A stretch of 64,000 nt of DNA, from NCBI GenBank assembly GCA_014281115.1, contig JACONQ010000009.1, positions 2,604,001 through 2,668,000 on the forward strand, given 5' to 3'. Position numbers and translations under genes: made by a program. The DNA comes from Laburnicola sp. R22_1. Taxonomy: Eukaryota > Ascomycota > Dothideomycetes > Pleosporales > Didymosphaeriaceae. This document shows positions 31,621-43,390 of the stretch, one piece after another. Under the pieces are notes generated by a model. The model saw only the letters and a list, made by a program, of their open reading frames with translations. It was not told the DNA's origin and searched no databases. Numbering within the stretch: position 1 is the first letter of the stretch; each line of letters begins with the position of its first letter.

Positions 31621-34356
31621 GAAGCCCGCGTGACCATAGAAGGGCAATGCTGACCGTTTGCTAGGGCCGTTATGCGTCATCGGAATGAGAAACTTGACGA
31701 TCTGGCGTGCTCGGTCCGGGCGGTTGCCTGGATCGTCTTTCACCACTGCGGGATTTTACCACAAAAACGCGGCCCACTTTAAGATTACACATATCACGCC
31801 ACCTTCCCATGCCTATACGCAATTTCATCCATTTACATCCATTTTCTCACAAGATGCAGCCGGAATTGAAGCAATTGACGTGTCGTGACTCAATATTCTA
31901 GCGTGATCCAAAATCTATTCACAGGTGCGACAGGGATGCGGTGTTGAATATGAGACTCTACCGGTGTAATAAATGTGTGGCATCCAAGAGACACTCTAGT
32001 GTAGTGCTAGAACACGGTGTGGCGTGATAATAAGATTGATGGGGAAAAGGACGCTCTGGAAACTATGGTGAAAGGCACGCGGCCAGTGTACATCAATCTC
32101 ATATCGCCTACTACCTTATCTCCCAGCTCGATTAGGAAATGGATAGATTTGGCGGAGTCCCTGCTGCTGTACCATGATGTCCAGCCGCAATCAGGCTCAG
32201 ATCCTGTTTCTGAGCTCTTGGCGCGGTTGACCTTGCCGTCACTGCCCTAGAACTGCTGCCTACCCTGGTAGAATGATCCAGAACACCCGGGCGTCCGAGC
32301 TAGCAGGAAAAGCGTGATCTGAAGCCGCTAAGCGAATCACTAGCGCGTCGCCCTTGGTATATAAACCCGTCCCCGTCTCTCTCTTTCTAACCTCAACATC
32401 CCCGTTGCGGATGGCATCTGAGGTTTTGATCCGGGTGCCATTTCAACTTTTCCTACTTTTTGAATCGGTCCTCCTCTCCCTGAGCTTGCTCATAGTTGCG
32501 GGCACAGTGTCACCAGTATTACACTGCCTCTGGCTGATGCGAACATCTTTTTCATTGAGTCACCTGGCGCTGCTGGGTTCTTGAGGAAGAAGTGACACTC
32601 TTTCGCGCTGCTCCGACTGTTTTTCATTGATCTGCCGGCGCTGTCGGCACTTGAGGAAGAATTGTAACTGCAAACCCGACACGAAGCAACGAACCTAAAC
32701 GGAGACTGAAGTCGCTGTTCACAGGCGACCAGAAGCAGCGCACATGAACGGAGACCCAAGTCGCTGTTGACAGGCGCTCGAACGACGCGACGCTGTTTAC
32801 GCGAGGCAGCCTGCCCTCACGCGATCACCCTGTTCGTGCGGAGTTGACGAGCTCTAAACAACAACTGCTGAGACCGTGTGGTATACCCAATCGCGCATAA
32901 CCTCGCTCATGCGCCCATAGCTGAGCGCAGCTGATCTCGATGTTCTTTTCGAAAGACCGGTAGCTCTCAGCATTACCAGGCACAACCCGCGCGACATCCT
33001 CGACGAAGCTCATGCCCGGCGGTGCAACTAGCAGTTGCCAGAGCCAGAAGAAGTCTTTCAGCGTCGCGCTTCGAGACCTTGTGAGTCACAGGAGGCTACT
33101 ATCTCACGTACGGATCTGAAATCCACACAGACTCAGCAAGCGCCGTCGTTCTCGGTGCTCGCCATCATTCCAGCCGTCACCACCGCCGCCTTCCACTGTC
33201 CGCCGTCGTCGCTGAAGCCCTCGCCGTACGGGAAGAAGATCTAGAGATATGGCTAGAGGGGCATAATTGGGGAATGTGAGGGTAGGTGGGGGGCTTCAGC
33301 TGAGCCGCTCGGAATTAAAGGCAGAGCAGACTATGTAAAGAAACGAGGGGCGAACCGTCTTCTGGTCAATACAGGACTGTACGCAAGCGTATCTATGGAC
33401 ATCATGCGGCAGTACCCTCGCTATTCCACCGCGCGGTACATAGAGTGTGCGGTTCACGCCCCGAAATACTGTATGGAATAGCTCCGTCGCCACGTAAACC
33501 GGTAACGGCGCAGGTAATATTACAGCGGAGAGAAAGCATACTCCACATCGGCCTCTCGGGATTGATACCTTCATCAGACGGACTGAGGTACAGCTGCGGA
33601 AGAGAAGAGGGGCCTACCTTTATCCATGAGAGCGGCAGAAGCCCTCGTCCTGGCTACCGTGCAGTTCGGTATGTTCTGAAGATAACCAGTCCGACCCCGT
33701 TAACAATCTGCGGGAAGAGGAACTTCTTTGGATTGTGACTGCCGATGGGGTAGTCGAGGGATAGCTGGGTTGTCGGTCTGCTTTGTAGCTATTCTTGAAT
33801 CATTGGAGAGTTCAGAAGCATACAAACAACGTTAAACCCCGCGCGCATATTTGTCGTACATCAAAGGTCAGACCTCTGTTACGTCAACTAGAATGCTGTT
33901 GTGTTGCATTAACTCTCTTTTTTATAACTGCTGAATGCGATTATTCAATATGCTGAAATCAACTCGGGCAGCGATTAGAAGAGAGTAACATAATTATCTC
34001 ATTTGAATATAATCCAATTTCTATAAAATACCCAAGACCATAGACTGGTAAGCCTGATCTTTAATAGCGTTTATGTCCGCAATCAGAACCTCCGTTGTCT
34101 GCCCTCTCAGAGGATACTGGTACGGCCGAGACCGTAAAGTTCTTTGGTGCAAACTGAAGCACACTCCCGAGCACATCGTCGACGTGCTCCACTTTGTAGC
34201 CATTCTCTTGTTCTGCCAGAGGGACAGGCGCGCTCGTCGGGGTGCTCCACAGCCTACTCAGGCACCATCAAAGCTGGATGGCAAGTCCGTAGTTGACTCG
34301 ATCTCTCATTCCTCGCTTCCTTCGCCAATTGCGTAGTTGTATCTTTGCAAAACAAG
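31621..34356. other. gene-poor region
   Basis: Contains a 77-codon plus frame (32017-32250; PVYINLISPTTLSPSSIRKW) that could be a coding scrap, the module copies described separately, and otherwise no recognised content. It ends at the TA insertion site of pogo copy 2. Confidence 0.3.
32358..32661 (+). repeat. module B/C: TATATAAA plus two TTTTCATTGA...TTGAGGAAGAA copies 72 bp apart
   Basis: TATATAAA 32358-32365. Copies at 32549-32591 (22-nt spacer) and 32621-32661 (20-nt spacer, containing a TGCCG/CGGCA hairpin). Flanking blocks are conserved while spacers differ completely. Confidence 0.55.
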
Positions 34357-34358
34357 TA

Positions 34359-36209
34359 ACGTGTTTATAAGCGTGCCGTCAGTACAAGCGAGCCGTCAAC
34401 CCCACCAACTTTCCGTAACGCGCGATAAGCAAACTACAATGCCTCAACCAACTACAACTCAATTGCCCTATAACGAAGGAGATATCTTCCTTGCTATCTC
34501 AGCTATTAATAAAAATCAGATTCAGAGCGAAAATCGCGCTGCCTTAACGTTTAACGTCCCTCGATCAACGCTGCGCGACCGACGCGCCGGAATTGCTGCG
34601 CGACGCGATTACCAGCCCAAATCAAAGAAGCTTACCAAGCTAGAAGAGGAGGTGATTGTTGAGCAAATACTTGACCTAGATTCGCGAGGCTTTGCGCCCA
34701 CTCTAGGTGCTGTACGAGATATGGCGAATAAGCTGCTCACTGAGCGCAGCGCAGGCCACGTTGGCCAGCAGTGGCCTAGGAACTTTGTCAAGCGAACAGA
34801 CAGCCTCACAACGCGATTTAATCGACCCTACGATCGACAGCGAGCCCTCTGCGAGGACCCGACGGTTATACAGGCCTGGTTTGAGCTAGTAGCACGTACA
34901 AAGGCCACCTACGGTATCTGCGACGAGGATACCTTCAACTTCGACGAGACTGGCTTTCTGATGGGTAAAATATCCTCCCAGCTAGTCGTTACTGGCTCAG
35001 AGAGGCGTGGCCGGCCAAAAGCGATCCAGCCAGGCAATCGTGAGTGGGTGACGGCGATCCACGGAATCAACGCTGCTGGGTGGGCAATCCCGCCCTTTAT
35101 CATCTTCGCTGGCCAATACCACCTCTCTGCCTGGTACGAGGGCGACGATATACCAGGTGACTGGGCTATTGGTCTCAGCGACAATGGCTGGACTACGAAC
35201 GAGCTTGGTGTTGCCTGGCTACGGCATTTTATCAAGCATACAGTAGAGCGTAGAGTGGGCGCGCGTCAGCTACTGATACTTGACGGCCATGAGAGTCACA
35301 ACTCGCTCGAATTCCAGGAGATCTGCAAGAAGAACAAGATCTACACTCTCTGTATGCCGCCACATTCGTCACACCTTCTGCAACCGCTTGACGTTGGCTG
35401 TTTCTCGCCGTTGAAGCGGGCGTACGGGCGCCAGGTCGAGGGCATGATACGCGACCACATCAACCATATCACTAAGCTTGAGTTCCTACCAGCCTTCCGC
35501 GCCGCCTACGACCAGTCAATTACAAAGGAGAATATCTGCGCAAGCTTTCGAGGCGCTGGGCTAGTCCCACACAATCTAGAGGCGGTGATATTAAAGCTTA
35601 ATGTGAAGCTTCGTACGCCGTCGCCAGCAGCCCTACTAGAGACCCTATGGGAGTCTGCAACACCAAGCAACGCGCGCGAGCTAGGCGCTCAGTCAACTCT
35701 AGTTCGTGAGCGGATCCAAAGGCATCAAGGATCCTCTCCTACATCAGTTATCCAGTCGCTTGATCGGCTTACAAGAGGGGCTGAGAGAATAGCGCATTCG
35801 ATAGTGATTATGCGCGATAAGATAGCTAGTCTACAAAGGGCAAATGAGGCAGCCACAACGCGTAAACAGCGCAAAAAGAAGCGGATCCAGAAGCGAGGCA
35901 CTCTATCAAAGGCAGAGGGAGAGGATATTATTGCTCAGAAGGCTGTTGAGCAGCAACTAGAGGGAGAAACGCGGTATAGCCAGGCGCGGTCAGGTGCGAG
36001 CCGGCAGGCTTCAGCGCGCTGCACGCGCTGCAGGGAGCCTGGGCACAACTCACGTACGTGCAAGAAGGCTTCTATAGATACTGCTTGATTTAGGAAAGCT
36101 ATTATATTAATAGAATTTTGATGTGTTGTTAAACTACGTGGCTTTTTAAGTGTAGAAAGTTGGTAGGGTTGACGGCTCGCTTGTACTGACGGCACGCTTG
36201 TAAATACGT
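34359..36209 (+). mobile_element. pogo/Fot-type DNA transposon copy 2, apparently intact
   Basis: 1,851 bp between TA dinucleotides (34357-34358 and 36210-36211). 55-bp terminal inverted repeats (34359-34413 and 36155-36209) begin ACGTGTTTATAAGCG / ACGTATTTACAAGCG, with few mismatches. Each repeat contains two tandem AAGCGWGCCGTCA boxes, the same bipartite design as copy 1 but with different bases. It holds one open transposase gene. Size, orientation-free layout and TA target agree with the Tc1/mariner-pogo group. Confidence 0.95.
34439..36088 (+). CDS. pogo/Fot-type DDE transposase with C-terminal zinc knuckle
   Basis: 549 aa, intronless, stop TGA 36086-36088. ATG 34439 (MPQPTTTQLPYNEGD) is taken as start because the helix-turn-helix begins just after it; the upstream in-frame ATG at 34337 lies outside the element. 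Domains: N-terminal psq/CENP-B-like DNA-binding region (about 10-110, with NVPRSTLRDRRAG), DDE superfamily endonuclease core (about 150-400) with NFDETGF, LILDGHESH and LQPLDVGCF supplying the acidic triad, a helical region, and a CTRCREPGHNSRTCK CCHC knuckle at the very C-terminus. It cuts and pastes DNA at TA sites by family. No premature stop is visible, unlike copy 1. It could still be silent, or its product could act on copy 1 only if the differing end boxes are tolerated. Confidence 0.93.
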   Translation: MPQPTTTQLPYNEGDIFLAISAINKNQIQSENRAALTFNVPRSTLRDRRAGIAARRDYQPKSKKLTKLEEEVIVEQILDLDSRGFAPTLGAVRDMANKLLTERSAGHVGQQWPRNFVKRTDSLTTRFNRPYDRQRALCEDPTVIQAWFELVARTKATYGICDEDTFNFDETGFLMGKISSQLVVTGSERRGRPKAIQPGNREWVTAIHGINAAGWAIPPFIIFAGQYHLSAWYEGDDIPGDWAIGLSDNGWTTNELGVAWLRHFIKHTVERRVGARQLLILDGHESHNSLEFQEICKKNKIYTLCMPPHSSHLLQPLDVGCFSPLKRAYGRQVEGMIRDHINHITKLEFLPAFRAAYDQSITKENICASFRGAGLVPHNLEAVILKLNVKLRTPSPAALLETLWESATPSNARELGAQSTLVRERIQRHQGSSPTSVIQSLDRLTRGAERIAHSIVIMRDKIASLQRANEAATTRKQRKKKRIQKRGTLSKAEGEDIIAQKAVEQQLEGETRYSQARSGASRQASARCTRCREPGHNSRTCKKASIDTA

Positions 36210-36211
36210 TA

Positions 36212-39200
36212 TAGTACCCAGATGTTGCGTATGCACTGCCCGGGTGGCGAGGGCTATGGTCTTGAGTTGAATTGACGACGGCCAATTGATTGACGCGGGT
36301 ATTGTATAGTGGTGGGGCTGTTTCGGGGTATGTAGGTTGTAGAAGCGATGGGGCCGCCGGTGTCGCTGATTAACTCAGACCGATGAGCAGGGGTGGTAGG
36401 TTCTGTTGGTCTTGCGAGAGTTGTCTACCGGGTATCCGGCATGCTGCGCTGCTCGCGTTACTGGGAGTCGAAAAGGCGCGGACAGGAACGACGTGAATCG
36501 AGGACTGTTTGCGAATAGAGAAACAGAACGGGTCTTCTTCTGGTGCGAATGCAGGCGCTCGGAGCTTGCGCACTGTGTAAAGTTAGCAGTCTTGAATTAA
36601 AAGCATACTGGGGAAGGATCTAGTGACCCCGTCTTCGACGTGTCTGCAGCGGAGACATTTTCGACATAAAAATAGCCCGAGAATAGTAGCTCATTTAATC
36701 TGGCCATCTGCTGGCGTTGCTAGCGGTACTTGCAGAGCTTGAATTGGGCGAGAAGGGATCGGGGTAGAGACAACATGGCCGCGCCATCGCGAAATTTCCA
36801 CGGGAGGATTCTGAGCAACTCGAAGAAGGGAAACTGCTTACAAATCAGAAGTTTGCGCTGCGGGATCCGTCAGAATGTCGAAGTGTCGGGAGTGAAATGC
36901 CACCGCGCTAACGTCTCGCCCAAAGACAACAACACTCACAGTTTCTCGCCATCCACACTCCGCCACACTCGCAGCAGTAACGTCGCACTATCCTGTCGCA
37001 CAATTCTTGTGGTGATTATTTCTCCAATCCCCTACTTACCGTTAAGGACGAGAAAAGAAGCATCACCTTGCGCTACGCAGCGCGCAAGAAGTTGTGGTCC
37101 AAACGTATGTCAATAAGCCCTTAGAAAGCCCACATGAGCGCTGATTTCTGCGTAAGTATCACACTGTTCATCGTATCTGAGTAGCTGCCACTAACTCGGG
37201 TTGATGAGGAGATGCATGACGATCCAACCCCGCCCGTCCTCGCCCTCCTCCTCATCCTCCACCGACATCCAACGCCCGCACCCGCGCAACCATCTCGCGG
37301 CCTCACACCCGAGGCTCCTGGAGATGCTGTATCACTTCCGACCCTCGCGACTGCCGTAAGTCTATTTCTGGTCATTTCTCACATTATCCTGGCAATGATG
37401 CGGGCAGAACTAAGAAGAATATTTGACGAGACCCAGCCTCCTTAGGCTTGGGCTCTTTGAAAATACCTTATACACCATCCTGAGCAACTGCTTCCCGTCC
37501 ACAAAACTTATGGATCAAATGAGCACCTGCTAATCAGAGCATGAGATACAACCCGCGGCGACTTTATGCTACTTCGCGCGCCGTTCCTCGCGCATTCGTT
37601 TACCCCACCGTCACCCCGCCGTCAGAGGGACCGATCATATTAGGAGGACCGGGGTCACGACTGGCGGAGACATGTAGCGTGCTGTACAGGCGCGCAGACC
37701 AGCGGTGCTAGGAGCAGTACTTGTCGGTGGATAAGCCTCGGCGAATCTAAGATCACACTCAACTCGGGGCCGGCCATGCCAGGCGGCGCGATGAGGCGGG
37801 CATCTGGCATAGCAGCTTCTCGCGCGAAGATGGACACAGCAAGTTGCTCGTTGAAAGGTCCGGGTCGGGTAACATACAATCTCAAAGACGGACATCACGG
37901 GCACATGCATGTCTAGGTGATGACTGTTAGGGCATATAATCTGTAGAAGGTTAAGCCGAGTATAAATGGATATGGAAGAACGAATGAAATACTCCCCGTA
38001 CAACACTGTTGACACCCGTGGAGCTTCGAACGTACTCACCATTCGATCTCGGCAATGGCAGGGGCAGACATGAGACCCACCCAGCGAGCGAGCTCCGATC
38101 CGCCTTCTCCGCTGTCTGTTGGTGCAAATTAGTGGGTTACCGTCGACAGTCAGATGGTGATCGGGTCGACCGCTCGTGTGGAAACCAGTACGCCGCCCCT
38201 GAACACGAAAGGACTCAGCTGGCTCACGCAAGTTGTGAGTCATTTGATATTACAGTCCATTCCCACGACGATCAACTGGCTCAGAGAGCGTGGAGTCTGT
38301 GATCGGAATTTGGCTTCTCTCATCCAAATCGCAACGGTTAAAAGCTTGTCTAAGCAGCAGTTGTCACCGAACATATTCTTCTTCCAACTTAGTTTCGCAG
38401 TTAACGGCATTTTAAGAAGGCATGGCTTCGTTGAACAAATTCCTCTGTCAGAAATTGGCATGCGACGACGAGCAACCGACTGAGGACTTGGAATAGCCGT
38501 TCTCGGTCAAGCCTCATGCCGATTCATAAATTGCAGTCTGTGGGGTTCAACAGTTATTGGAAATCCCAGCTCCCTTTCATCTCTTTCTTCGCAATGATAA
38601 GATTTAAAACGATGTATGATATCCAGCTCGTATGAGCTCGGGTTTCATGATCATCTTATGTCGGAGAAGGTGTTCTAAGATTAACATCTCTTTGGTTGAT
38701 GTGTCTCATGTCTCGCAGCATGTACAACTCCTACATTCAATAGGACACTCGGGACAATCCTACTCCATAATACCACCTTCCCGACACAACTATCTCAGCT
38801 TCTGTGTGAAGTTAACTTGAGAATTTCCTGCTTTCTACAGGATGACACCTATTCAGAACAACAATAGTATACAAATACCAAGTGGTTCGCCTATCTATCC
38901 CATACGGTTCCAAGCTGTTCCGCATTAGGTCAAATATTTGCACTTCCCTAGATAGGACAATCACCATGCTATTAGACAATAGTTTACATACCGTAAGGAG
39001 CTGGTGATTTATTGGGAGCGCAAAACTCCGGTAGCACCACCTGTAGATCCTCTCTTGATAGATAAATTACCTTATACCCGAAGGATGAATGCATACACTG
39101 ACTATCGCGCGACGAGTATAATTAATTTTCTGAAGTTGCACTTGAGGAATAAAGTAAAGAGGCATTTAATCGTCGTGTTCGTGCTGACTGCCGTTTACAC

Positions 39201-40959
39201 TTCGGCAGAATAACCTTAGCGATACCGTAAATAGACATCCCATCCATCCGCTATAGCGCATACGACCGGAATGCAATTGATCTTACTCGATACACTATGA
39301 ACTCGTCCCTTATGCCGGTACCTCTCAAGGATCTCCGTAAGTTGGCACCTGTCTCTTTCACTTCGGCATGATTATAATCATCGGAGGCTGCCTGACTCTC
39401 GGCAATGGTCTCCGACAGGATGAAGTAACTTCTCAATCGCCTCTGCTCCGTTTAAGCTAGGTGGAAACACTCCTCACATTGCTGAAAGCTTCACCCTCGC
39501 AATCCGTTACGAGCTTAATTACTCAAGACTGTTAGCTAACAACAGGTTTCCAGGTTCGGTCGACCGCGGAACCCCCTCCCCTTGCACGAAACATGATCTT
39601 AAGCACCTCGAAGGCAGTTGATTCACAACTCTGGAGCGAGGAAGATTCTTAAAGGGCGAATACATCACTCTTGAGGTGTCGGCGCGATGCAATGGAGAAA
39701 ATCTCTCGGTTTGAGCGTACATGCTGGCTTGGCCCTCCGCTCGGAGTGCATACCATTACGCGCCGATACTGTTCGGCCCTAATGGATATAATTTTCTGTG
39801 ACTGAGATGGCAGGATTCTCCATCTGGAAGTTTTAAGACTATGTTGGCATGGCAGTTACATATGTGCCATAGCGCACACACTTTGTACGAAAGAGGAGTC
39901 TCTTGCAGAAAGGAATGCATATGTCCAAACCCGTCGTAAGAGCCGGCTTTGCTGCATTGTCTTGTGGATATCCCGTTAAAAAGCCCACTGCCTTGATCCT
40001 TCCAAGGCAGATTATCCTGCTGTTGCTGTTCATTTATCTGTCTTTCTTAACGCGCTATCTCTACTGCTTGAAGGGGCATGTATGCGACGCACTCTGAGAA
40101 GTAGATGTAGCTTTATTGGTATGTCTATTCATCTTGCTCACTTACGACTATCCCTGATGTCTTAGGGTCTAAAGCCTCACTGACTTGAATTTGACTGAGG
40201 CATACAATGCTGATATTGCTTTATATATCTGATTTGACTATTTAATTGGTGTTTTTATTTGATCTCCTGTTTCCAAAAGCTCACGTGACATAGTCCTGAA
40301 GGTGTTCATACGGAGCGCTCGAATAAATAGGTTACCCAGTCGCGCCGAGTTTTACCCTCGAACGCGGGGATTTGTTGGATCTTTCCATTGATTAAATGGC
40401 CTCTGGCTGAATATGCACGTCTTGAGATGAGAGTGTTCATAGAATATAGACAGAATAGTTTCAGAGAAGGTTGCGTCGAAAGGTCGCTCAGAGATAAGAC
40501 CGGTATAAATGGGTTTTAGACCTAGTAATCTGAGATACATACTTCTATGGAAGATTGATTAAAAAATATGTACCGTTGGCCGCAGATTTGTTGCTTGGCG
40601 GGGCCGATATGGAGCCACTGCTTGCCCGCGCGACCTACGCACGAGCCCAACACTGCTGCCGTGAAATGGCTATGCTAGGCAGACGAGTACCGTGATTTCC
40701 CTCCGAGAAGGTCCACGACCTTCGACCAGCTTCGTGGCGGCGTCTTGGCTACGTCACACAGTGCGATAAGCCTGCCGCTCTCGATAAACAAGAGCCACCA
40801 GACCCCGCCCCTCCTGCTCGCTACTCACCCCACTGCTACTTCAGACTTTTTGCACGTTCTCTCCAGACTCTTTGTTGCCTTCTTCTCCCACTCTTTACCC
40901 GCACCTCGTCGTGCTCCATACCCCGTCCTCAACCTGCAGCTTCGCTATCTTTGTTGTCG
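36212..40959. other. long gene-poor region
   Basis: Two possible exon-like pieces: 36776-37105 (110 codons, no motif), and 37217-37357, where MTIQPRPSSPSSSSSTDIQR runs to HFRPSRLP and stops exactly at a GTAAGT donor, suggesting a truncated first exon. A 202-codon minus frame (38243-37635) has no recognisable content. I find no RNA gene or alignable repeat. Confidence 0.35.
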
Positions 40960-42060
40960 CGCGCACCAACAAGCTAAGTCTTCCTGTCGCTCTGCACACC
41001 TATCCACGTGGGGCTCTTGATGAGAACTCTTTCAACTCGGAGACAGCCATGACAAAGTTCCCAGCACGGTCAACCGGTCATTGAGTGCGCTCGATGGACC
41101 CTGACGAGCATGAGACTCCCTTCGCATCGCCACCTTCTTGAGTGGTACGTCTGTTAACTTCTTGTAGCAGGAACCCAAGCATGACAACAGGCGCATCAGC
41201 CCGCCAGGAACTCGCCTTTGACGCGTTCACCAACAAGCTAAGTCTTCCCCGTCGCGCTGCACACAAACCCACATGGAGCTCATGATGATCACTTTCAACG
41301 TTGAGGCCAACAATGATAAATCAAATCCCGAGCACTACGGTCAACCCGTTCATCGACTCGATGAACACTGATGAGCATGACTTCCCTTCGCCTCGCCACC
41401 CCCTCGAGTGGCCGCCGGTTAACTTGTTATCGCAGAAATCCAGACGCGTCAGCAGCAGCTTCATTACGTCTACAGCTCGTTTTCAGCGCGCTCATCAACA
41501 AGCTAAGTCTTCCCCCTCGCTCTGCACACAAACCCACATGGGGCTCATGATGATCACTTTCAACGTTGAGGCCAACAATGATAAATCAAATCCCGAGCAC
41601 TACGGTCAACCCGTTCATCGACTCGATGAACACTGATGAGCATGACTTCCCTTCGCCTCGCCACCTCCTCGAGTGGCCGCCGGTTAACTTGTTATCGCAG
41701 AAATCCAGACGCGTCAGCAACAGTCTTCTTACGTCTACGCCTCGTCTTCAACGCGCTCAATAACAAGCTAAGTCTCCCTCCACTCCACTGCACGCATAAC
41801 CCCATTCGACGCTCATGATGAAATATCTTTCCACTTTGAGGCTGCTGCCGATGATGATCCGAAAGCACAAAGTCCAAGCACAGGTCATACTGTCTGAAAG
41901 ATCACGAGGCTTTCCTACGCATCGCAATTCCTCCGAAAGTCCGTTTTTAACTTCTTGCCGCAGAAACCGAAACCGAGCTCATCACATCGAGAACAACCCC
42001 TCGACATGTCGTCATTGCCGCGCTCTGTAATCAGCTAAGTCTCCCCCACTTCTAACTTCA
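40960..42060. repeat. five-copy ~265-bp tandem array
   Basis: AAGCTAAGTCT landmarks at 40971, 41235, 41500, 41765 and 42032 give spacings of 264, 265, 265 and 267 bp. Copies 2 and 3 are nearly identical over their length (shared CAACAATGATAAATCAAATC and CATCGACTCGATGAACACTG); outer copies are diverged. Each unit has GCTCATGATGA-type and GAGTGG-CCGCCGGTTAAC-type landmarks. Confidence 0.9.
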
Positions 42061-42694
42061 CACACCTTTCTGGCTCGTGATGAACAAAAAAAATGTAGTT
42101 TTCAACCCCGAGGCTCCAGCCGAACATGAGGACACACAGCACAGCTGATGAGCCCGGTCACTTTATTATTCCGGATCCCCTTCGATTTGCATTGACTAAC
42201 GAGACTTGTAGTTATTCCTTGCAAAACTAAAAGCGCCCTCGAGTGTTTAGAGTTGCAGAGTGACAGTATGAGCATTCTGACCTGGTCTTGTTTTGAACAG
42301 ATCAGCTGGCTTCGCCAGGACCTACTATTTTTTCATTGAGATTCTTTGCCTATGTGCGGGATTTGAGGAAGAAGCCTTGACAAGCCTCGTGAACCTATGC
42401 TATCCTGCCATATTTCTTGCCATACAGATACTGTGCTTCAAAATGTAACGTAATCTTACTAGCCTTTCACTTCCATGGATTCTGAGGTGCAATGTGAATC
42501 TTGGCTACAGCGCCGGGTGGAAACTGACGTCCCGTGCGTTACCCCGCCAAATCAAGACAGAATAAAAGTGTATTCACAGTAAACCAAGGCTTGGCGGTAG
42601 AGGTCGAGGTTGTTGACTACGGGGAGAAAACTTTACGACCACGTCCTCACCCGCACCACATTCAACATCTTCCACAAACACCTACCAATTCACA
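42061..42694. other. spacer and promoter of the 42.7-kb gene
   Basis: Contains module D (42330-42373) and AT-rich sequence. Nothing else recognised. Confidence 0.4.
42330..42373 (+). repeat. module D: TTTTCATTGA-N23-TTGAGGAAGAA
   Basis: Same two blocks as at 29301, 32549 and 32621, all on the plus strand. No TATATAAA is seen nearby. Confidence 0.5.
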
Positions 42695-43390
42695 ATGGAA
42701 TCACAATTCGATAAAAACCCCACCCACTACATCGATCGCCCCGCGATGGCAGGCGCGAGATGCGAGATCTGCCATCGAGTTCTTCACGGTCTCGACGCGA
42801 CGCAACCAGACGGCCGTTGTGCCACGCACGCGGCTCATTTACACACCCTAGATGAGGAAATCTTCCGAATGTGCCTCGAACTCAAACAGGAGTTCATCGA
42901 ACGGGTATTCGAGCCTGTACAATGGGCAAGCACAGTAGAGGCCAGGCGGGTGCAGCTGTGCCGTCTAATGCTCGGCCACTGCGAGATTTCGTTGCAAATC
43001 TTGGCTCCCCACCTGAAAAGGGAGATGGATGGTAAGTAGTTACTATTTTCTGGTCTATCTTGAGGAAATGTAGTCTCTAATAGAAGTGCAGAGCTGAACA
43101 AGAAGCTGTCGACCGTCGTCATCGACAAGAACAACCAGCCGGTCGCCGCTATCACCGCCCAAGAGCTGAAGTTCTGGGCCGGCCCAATTTATGGGTACAA
43201 CCATTGCGTCTTTCTGATCAAGACGCCGGGCCTCGAATACGTGCTGGATCCCACGGGGATACAATTCGGGCCGGATTGGCCACTCGTTCAGCCAGTGGAC
43301 GAGTACGTCGCGAAGAGGATCCGTGGTCGCGAGACCACAATGGAGCAATTCGCGCTGGGCGTGCATAGGATCAGGAGCGGAAGGTTTTGA
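42695..43390 (+). CDS. small protein with a possible papain/transglutaminase-like core, function unknown
   Basis: Two exons, 42695-43031 and 43092-43390, 211 aa. The 60-nt intron (GTAAGT...GTGCAG) splits a Glu codon and keeps the frame. Exon 1 has Cys/His pairs (CEICHRVLHGLD, GRCATHAAHLH) that might bind metal, and a helix (DEEIFRMCLELKQEFIERVF). Exon 2 contains FWAGPIYGYNHCVFLIKTPG and YVLDPTGIQFGPDW. A His followed ~20 residues later by DPTG-QF resembles the His/Asp half of papain-fold or transglutaminase-like enzymes. A matching catalytic Cys is not certain, so this is only a suggestion. No signal peptide. Start chosen as the first ATG of the only long frame. The neighbourhood gives no clue. 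Confidence 0.65.

Noticed and set aside
37635..38243. 202-codon minus frame
   Set aside because: No domain-like text, no splice context and skewed composition; length alone is weak evidence in GC-rich DNA.
40960..42060. CRISPR-like array
   Set aside because: Units are 265 bp and wholly similar, with no short-repeat/unique-spacer alternation, and the organism is eukaryotic.
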